Shown here piece after piece: positions 59,862 through 64,000 of a stretch of 64,000 nt of DNA. Within the stretch, counting starts at the first letter, position 1, and every line of letters begins with the position of its first letter. This stretch comes from Vibrio sp. SCSIO 43137 (GTDB lineage: Bacteria > Pseudomonadota > Gammaproteobacteria > Enterobacterales > Vibrionaceae), in contig NZ_CP116384.1 in assembly GCF_028201475.1 (NCBI RefSeq), positions 1,054,001-1,118,000 on the forward strand, written 5' to 3'. A program made the translations under genes and the position numbers. Below the pieces are notes generated by a model. The model was not told the DNA's origin. It was given only the letters and a program-made list of their open reading frames with translations, and searched no databases.

Positions 59862-61421
59862 TTATTTAAGATTTAGCCTTTTCATTAATCTGTGCAGATT
59901 TCCTGCATCCACTTTTAACTGTTTTGCGGTGGCATTCAGCTTGTGACCGTTCTCTTTATACGCCTTCTGAATCATATAGGCCTGAAACTGCTCAACGGAC
60001 TCCTTAAGGCCAAGGTGAGCAAATGCAGAGAATGCTTTCTGCTGTTCATCTGCCTGTCCGGTTTTGTCCTGTTCAACAGAGCTATTTGACTGCTGCCCCA
60101 GATGAAAATGGTGGGGATGAAGGACAACATGCTGTCCCGACTGCTCAGATTTTGCCAGTACTGCTGCCCGGTTTATGGCATGCTCCAGCTCGCGCACATT
60201 ACCTTCCCACGGGTAGCGTTCAATCATTCTCAGCGATTCAGAATCAAGACCAATGGAAGAAACCGCCAGCTTGTACTGGCATTTTTCGGCAAAAAAACCA
60301 GCCAGTAAAACAATGTCTTTATCCCTCTCCCTTAATGGCGGAACAAACAGAGGAAAAACACTTAATCTATGGTAGAGATCGGCACGAAAACGCCCTGCTT
60401 TTACCTCTTCATGCATAATCCGGTTGGTTGCTGCAATGATGCGTACATCTACTTTGATGTTTCTGTCATCGCCGACACGCTGAATGTCACCGTACTGGAG
60501 CGCCCTTAGCAACTTAGCCTGCAACGCGAGTGAGAGCTCACCTATCTCATCAAGAAACAGGGTCCCCTTGTCGGCCATTTCAAACTTGCCTTTACGGTTG
60601 CTGATAGCACCGGTAAACGCGCCTTTAACATGACCAAACAGCTCACTCTCCGCCACACTTTCCGGCAGCGCTGCACAGTTCAGATAGACAAGGTTATTTG
60701 CATTGCGACCCGACTGAGCATGAATGGCATTGGCTACCAGCTCTTTACCGACACCCGTTTCACCCATAATAAGAACAGACAAGTGGGTGTCAGCGACAGC
60801 GGCAATATGAGATTTCAGTTCCTCGATGGCCGGTGACTGACCGATAATTTCTGCGCTGAAATTTCCCTTTGCGCCCGTTGTGGTCGCCGCCGATTCCAGC
60901 CCGGAATAACGCTCCAGCTTTTGCATTAGCAGAGCCGTATTCAGGCTACTGGCAGCCAGTGCGCTGATCAGCCGCAAATCCTGATTCTTAAAGTTATCAA
61001 ACTGTTTAGGGTCAAAGGCGTCAATGGTCACCGCCCCAATTAATCTGTCTTCCAGCATTAACGGCAGGCCTATACAGGAGTGAACCATAAGGTCATCAGC
61101 GTGATTTGGTATCAGGCCGTCATAAGGGTCCGGCAGATCGCTGTCAGAAGGAAAACGTACAATATCCCCTGCCCTTGCTATCGCCTCAAGCCTTGGGTGC
61201 TTATCAAGGTCAAAGCGCCTGCCCAGTACATCTTCACTCAAACCATTAATTGCAAGGGGGATAAACTGCTGGTTTTTAAACAGAAGTAGTGCTGATGCAT
61301 CGCAACTCAGACTCTCACGGATAGTGGATAACAGACGGGCAAACCGGTCGTTATCGGAAATTCCCGAGGTAAGATCTAACGCAACCTTGACCCACTCACT
61401 GTCTACTCTGTCCACATTCAC
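59862..61421 (-). CDS. norR: NorR, nitric oxide-sensing sigma-54 activator
   Basis: 519 residues. The N-terminal GAF domain (about 1-170) senses NO through non-haem iron in this family. The AAA+ domain (about 190-425) has Walker A GETGVGKE, the sigma-54 contact loop GAFTGA and Walker [12 protein letters not shown]. The C-terminal Fis-type HTH (about 475-519) ends [17 protein letters not shown]. It is upstream of norB on the same strand rather than divergent. It activates the promoter in the 149-base gap. Confidence 0.93.
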   Translation of the reverse strand: MNVDRVDSEWVKVALDLTSGISDNDRFARLLSTIRESLSCDASALLLFKNQQFIPLAINGLSEDVLGRRFDLDKHPRLEAIARAGDIVRFPSDSDLPDPYDGLIPNHADDLMVHSCIGLPLMLEDRLIGAVTIDAFDPKQFDNFKNQDLRLISALAASSLNTALLMQKLERYSGLESAATTTGAKGNFSAEIIGQSPAIEELKSHIAAVADTHLSVLIMGETGVGKELVANAIHAQSGRNANNLVYLNCAALPESVAESELFGHVKGAFTGAISNRKGKFEMADKGTLFLDEIGELSLALQAKLLRALQYGDIQRVGDDRNIKVDVRIIAATNRIMHEEVKAGRFRADLYHRLSVFPLFVPPLRERDKDIVLLAGFFAEKCQYKLAVSSIGLDSESLRMIERYPWEGNVRELEHAINRAAVLAKSEQSGQHVVLHPHHFHLGQQSNSSVEQDKTGQADEQQKAFSAFAHLGLKESVEQFQAYMIQKAYKENGHKLNATAKQLKVDAGNLHRLMKRLNLK

Positions 61422-61597
61422 TCCCGTTTTCCGGCTGTTAATTTGCTACGAATCATAGCCCAATTATCAAATAGACAATAGTTAACTGTTGTCACTTTTA
61501 CAAAAATACTCAGGATCAGGCTTTGTGCTAAAAAGCATCTTGAGGTTACCCGGCTATAAGCTAAGTTTATTAGTAAACCACTATTCTCCGGACACTT

Positions 61598-62743
61598 ATG
61601 CTGGCACAAAATGCACTATTATCTGTCGCACTGGTTATCACACTTTTTGCCCTGTCTGCCGCCCTGCTGATCAAAGAGCCAGCCGGAGAACGCAAAGCCA
61701 AGCCTTTCTATCTCAGTTTCTATCTAATCTCCATGCTGACCATCTATATGGTGGCAGGTATACCTGAGTACCAGACTGAAACCGAGCTAAAAGCACTGGA
61801 TATCTGCCTCGGCCTATTTACCAGTTCTCACTCCATCGGCCTTGCTATACGCTATCGCAGGCCTGCATTTGAACGCGCGGCCTATGTGCTGGGTATTATT
61901 TATCTGGCTACTATGTTGTTTATAGAGAGGCAGCTAGAACTAAACATCACTATCAGTTTTTTGTTTGTGCTGATCAGCTCAGTACTTAATATGCTGGTTG
62001 TTATTTTAAGGAGACCCAAACCAAACAAAGCCGACTACGGCCTGATCGCTACCCTGTTTATCTGGGTGTTGTTAATGCTATTTGAGCTGGAAGTATCGGA
62101 AGTCACAAACACCAAAAACTATTTTTACAGTGATATTATGTTGTTTCAGCTTATCTTTCTGCCCGCCTATATTTTCGGCTTCACCATTTTCCTGCTGGCC
62201 AGCTATCTGATGGACAGTAATGCCCTGCTGGAAAAACTGGCCACCAAAGATGAACTTACCGATATGCTTAACCGGCGGGCACTATTTGATCAAATTTCTT
62301 CTCAGGCCTCTTATCTGAAAAGAAAAAACAGTTGTGCTTCCGTTGTAATCGCCGATATTGATCACTTCAAAAAGATCAATGACAGCTATGGCCATGAAGC
62401 CGGGGATGTCGCTATTAAGCAGTTTGCAGCAACCATTCACTCATCCGTAAGGGGTTATGATATTGCAGCCAGATACGGCGGAGAGGAGTTTCTGATATTT
62501 CTGCCGGGGGCTGACACAGAAACCGCCAGTGCAGTAGCAGAACGGATCAGAAAAGAGACTGAACAACAGCCGTTAGATTATCAGGGAAAATCAATTCCGT
62601 TTACTGCCAGTTTTGGGGTTTCTGAATACGATTTAACCGACAGTTCTGATGTTTCAATTGCAAGGGCTGACAAGGCGCTTTATCAGTCTAAATCTCTGGG
62701 ACGGAATCAGATTACCATCTATGACTCGGCCAATGATTTGTGA
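61598..62743 (+). CDS. Membrane-bound GGDEF diguanylate cyclase
   Basis: 381 residues. About seven membrane helices fill residues 5-205 as an integral sensor of unknown type. The GGDEF domain (about 215-378) has the active loop GGEEF (294-298) and an intact I-site RGYD (285-288), so feedback-inhibited c-di-GMP synthesis is expected. Divergent from norR with about 175 bases between. Bacterial NO responses are sometimes linked to c-di-GMP, but adjacency alone does not show that here. Confidence 0.9.
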   Translation: MLAQNALLSVALVITLFALSAALLIKEPAGERKAKPFYLSFYLISMLTIYMVAGIPEYQTETELKALDICLGLFTSSHSIGLAIRYRRPAFERAAYVLGIIYLATMLFIERQLELNITISFLFVLISSVLNMLVVILRRPKPNKADYGLIATLFIWVLLMLFELEVSEVTNTKNYFYSDIMLFQLIFLPAYIFGFTIFLLASYLMDSNALLEKLATKDELTDMLNRRALFDQISSQASYLKRKNSCASVVIADIDHFKKINDSYGHEAGDVAIKQFAATIHSSVRGYDIAARYGGEEFLIFLPGADTETASAVAERIRKETEQQPLDYQGKSIPFTASFGVSEYDLTDSSDVSIARADKALYQSKSLGRNQITIYDSANDL

Positions 62744-62783
62744 ACATAACAATAACTAAGGTCGTCCTCTGGCTTAAGGGCAC

Positions 62784-62808
62784 AAAAAAACCGGAGTTTT
62801 CGCTCCGG
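62784..62808 (-). terminator. Terminator of the DUF805 gene
   Basis: Arms CCGGAG / CTCCGG with a 6-base loop; on the minus strand followed by seven T. It lies between convergent genes and may serve both. Confidence 0.85.
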
Positions 62809-62819
62809 CTCTCTCTGAA

Positions 62820-63206
62820 TTAAAACTTCAGGCTGTTGAAGCATATCTCTTTTGGATCGGCTCCGAAGCGGTTATCCCCCATGGTGCCGTCTTTGGCAAA
62901 AAAGAACAGAAGGATCAGGAAACCGATTAAAGGAATAAACAGTAGCAAAGCCCACCATCCGCTGCGATCAGAGTCATGCAGACGACGGACAGAAACAGCG
63001 AGGCTAGGAACAATAATCAACAAAGAGTAGATACCACTCAAAACCCCTGAGTTTAGATCAGCACTTATCCAGCCCATTTGAAGGTCAACAAAGCTCAGTA
63101 GTATTGCCACCAGAAAATTAAACAGGAAGAAATACCAGTACTCTTTTCGCCTTGCCCTTCCCCTGAACGTTAACCCCTTTCTGAGGGCTGTAAAATACCA
63201 CTTCAT
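62820..63206 (-). CDS. DUF805 inner-membrane protein
   Basis: 128 residues. The family opening FRGRARRKEYWYFFLFNFLV, three to four membrane helices, and the conserved RRLHDSDRSGWWALL and late GTMGDNRFGADP are all present. DUF805 proteins are widespread small membrane proteins of unknown role. The gene stands alone. Confidence 0.9.
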   Translation of the reverse strand: MKWYFTALRKGLTFRGRARRKEYWYFFLFNFLVAILLSFVDLQMGWISADLNSGVLSGIYSLLIIVPSLAVSVRRLHDSDRSGWWALLLFIPLIGFLILLFFFAKDGTMGDNRFGADPKEICFNSLKF

Positions 63207-63419
63207 ACTTTTGTCCGATCAGCTAATTAGTTGAATAATCTGTCAACATACCACAAAAGAGCTAGGGCGATAGATTTGTCATTAGAAACTATGCGGTATG
63301 TCGTTTTCTGCACGATAGAAGCTCAGTTACGAGAAGTTGTGCATTTTCTCAGCTTAAGCTCACCCAGTTAACTATGTTTAAGATACCAGCAGGCATATAT
63401 CGTCATTTATTTATGGATA

Positions 63420-63434
63420 TGAGAATGGTTATCA
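63420..63434 (+). promoter_or_regulatory. Fur-box-like sequence
   Basis: TGAGAATGGTTATCA matches the 7-1-7 Fur consensus TGATAAT-N-ATTATCA at 12 of 14 positions, 35 bases before the mutase start codon. Confidence 0.5.
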
Positions 63435-63468
63435 TTTAGCATAAAGAAAAAAACGATAGGTAACAATT

Positions 63469-64000
63469 ATGATGAACTCCATTGAAACTTGGTTAACCCG
63501 CGATCCGGATCCAAGAACACGCGAAGAACTTCAGCAACTCATTGATGCAGATAACCGTGCCGAACTGGCAGACAGGTTTAGCGGAAGGCTGGCATTTGGT
63601 ACTGCCGGTCTGCGGGGACTGGTCGGGTGTGGCCCCAACCGTATGAACAAGCTTGTTATTCAGGAAACAGCCACCGGACTTGGTCACTATCTGATAGACA
63701 AAGTTGAACACGCTTCTACCCGCGGCGTGGTAGTCGGTTATGACGGGCGTCTTGACTCAAAGGCATTTGCCCATGATACCGCAGCGGTTCTTACCGCTCT
63801 TGGCATTAAAGTTTACCTTACCCATAAAGTGGCTGCCACTCCTGTAGTCGCTTATGGTGTAAAAAAATTTAACGCCGCTGCCGCCGTCGTAGTCACCGCC
63901 AGTCATAACCCGCCACAATATAACGGGTTTAAGGTTTACTGGGAAAACGGTGCACAAATTATCCCTCCACATGACAGCGGTATCGCAGCAAAAATTGAAC
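63469..64000 (+). CDS. Phosphoglucomutase/phosphomannomutase family protein (5' part)
   Basis: Starts with tandem ATGs (63469, 63472) and stays open to the end of the window: 177 codons of a protein usually about 550-600 residues long. The N-terminal RFSGRLAFGTAGLRG loop and the catalytic phosphoserine motif VTASHNPPQYNGFKVYW identify the alpha-D-phosphohexomutase superfamily, in the large PgcA/YhxB-type branch. It interconverts hexose 1- and 6-phosphates. A Fur-like site lies upstream. The C-terminal sugar-binding and phosphate-binding loops are outside the window. Confidence 0.9.
   Translation, partial: MMNSIETWLTRDPDPRTREELQQLIDADNRAELADRFSGRLAFGTAGLRGLVGCGPNRMNKLVIQETATGLGHYLIDKVEHASTRGVVVGYDGRLDSKAFAHDTAAVLTALGIKVYLTHKVAATPVVAYGVKKFNAAAAVVVTASHNPPQYNGFKVYWENGAQIIPPHDSGIAAKIE

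Noticed and set aside
1..64000. CRISPR arrays, tRNA or rRNA genes, prophage
   Set aside because: No regularly spaced 25-40 base repeats, tRNA T-loops with cloverleaf context, rRNA segments or phage structural genes were recognised on reading the window.

Overview
The window looks like a chromosomal segment of a marine gammaproteobacterium of the Vibrionaceae (Vibrio or a close relative). Supporting this are moderate GC, a ToxR/ToxS-type pair, an Aer-type energy-taxis receptor, many PAS/GGDEF/EAL and chemoreceptor genes, and the YjjI/YjjW and quinol-type NorB/NorR modules. No rRNA, tRNA or CRISPR array was recognised. The ends cut an ion-antiporter gene (left) and a hexose-phosphate mutase gene (right).

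Layout. 0-4 kb: a PAS-PAS-GGDEF diguanylate cyclase, a glycerate-type D-2-hydroxyacid dehydrogenase and mannose-6-phosphate isomerase (manA). 4.1-11.2 kb: a duplicated intergenic repeat and a possible leader peptide, then a GltR/GtrS-like two-component pair and a gtsABCD-type glucose/mannose ABC transporter, an arrangement best known from Pseudomonas. 11.4-13.9 kb: an SDR oxidoreductase with a twin-arginine signal, an AraC regulator and a small unknown. 14.3-16.7 kb: a GGDEF-EAL protein and a SemiSWEET sugar carrier. 16.8-20.4 kb (minus strand): an operon VOC protein - DhaK - DhaL - LsrF-like thiolase/aldolase - DUF1097 membrane protein. It is headed by a control region with four copies of an 11-bp repeat and preceded by an orphan IS30-type HTH protein.

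21.3-33.7 kb: a secreted DUF1566/EF-hand protein and two tandem periplasmic binding proteins, then a minus-strand array toxR-like, toxS-like, outer-membrane lipoprotein channel, membrane-fusion protein, RND pump, response regulator, histidine kinase. This looks like a self-contained sense-and-export locus. 34-38.1 kb: Aer and the glycyl-radical pair yjjI/yjjW. 38.1-45.6 kb is the most accessory-looking part: a DUF1905 gene that seems to lack a normal start codon, an exported ABM-type protein, a WYL regulator, a vapBC toxin-antitoxin pair with a striking CATATG operator, a gluzincin-like peptidase, a DHFR remnant, a YkgJ-type cysteine-cluster protein, very small genes, a cold-shock gene, a TRIC-type channel and two adjacent microsatellites.

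45.6-64 kb: a dCache chemoreceptor, a LysR regulator, lactate metabolism (lldP permease and a two-domain Dld-II D-lactate dehydrogenase), a divergent LysR/MFS pair, and nitric oxide detoxification. The last comprises norR, three NorR-type sites plus a sigma-54 promoter, quinol-oxidising norB, and a SirB2-like membrane protein. Then come a membrane GGDEF cyclase, a DUF805 protein, a Fur-box-like site and the start of a phosphohexomutase. Recurring themes are sugar uptake and sugar-phosphate handling, c-di-GMP and taxis signalling, and envelope stress/export. Functional assignments rest on motif and family recognition by eye; no database search was possible.
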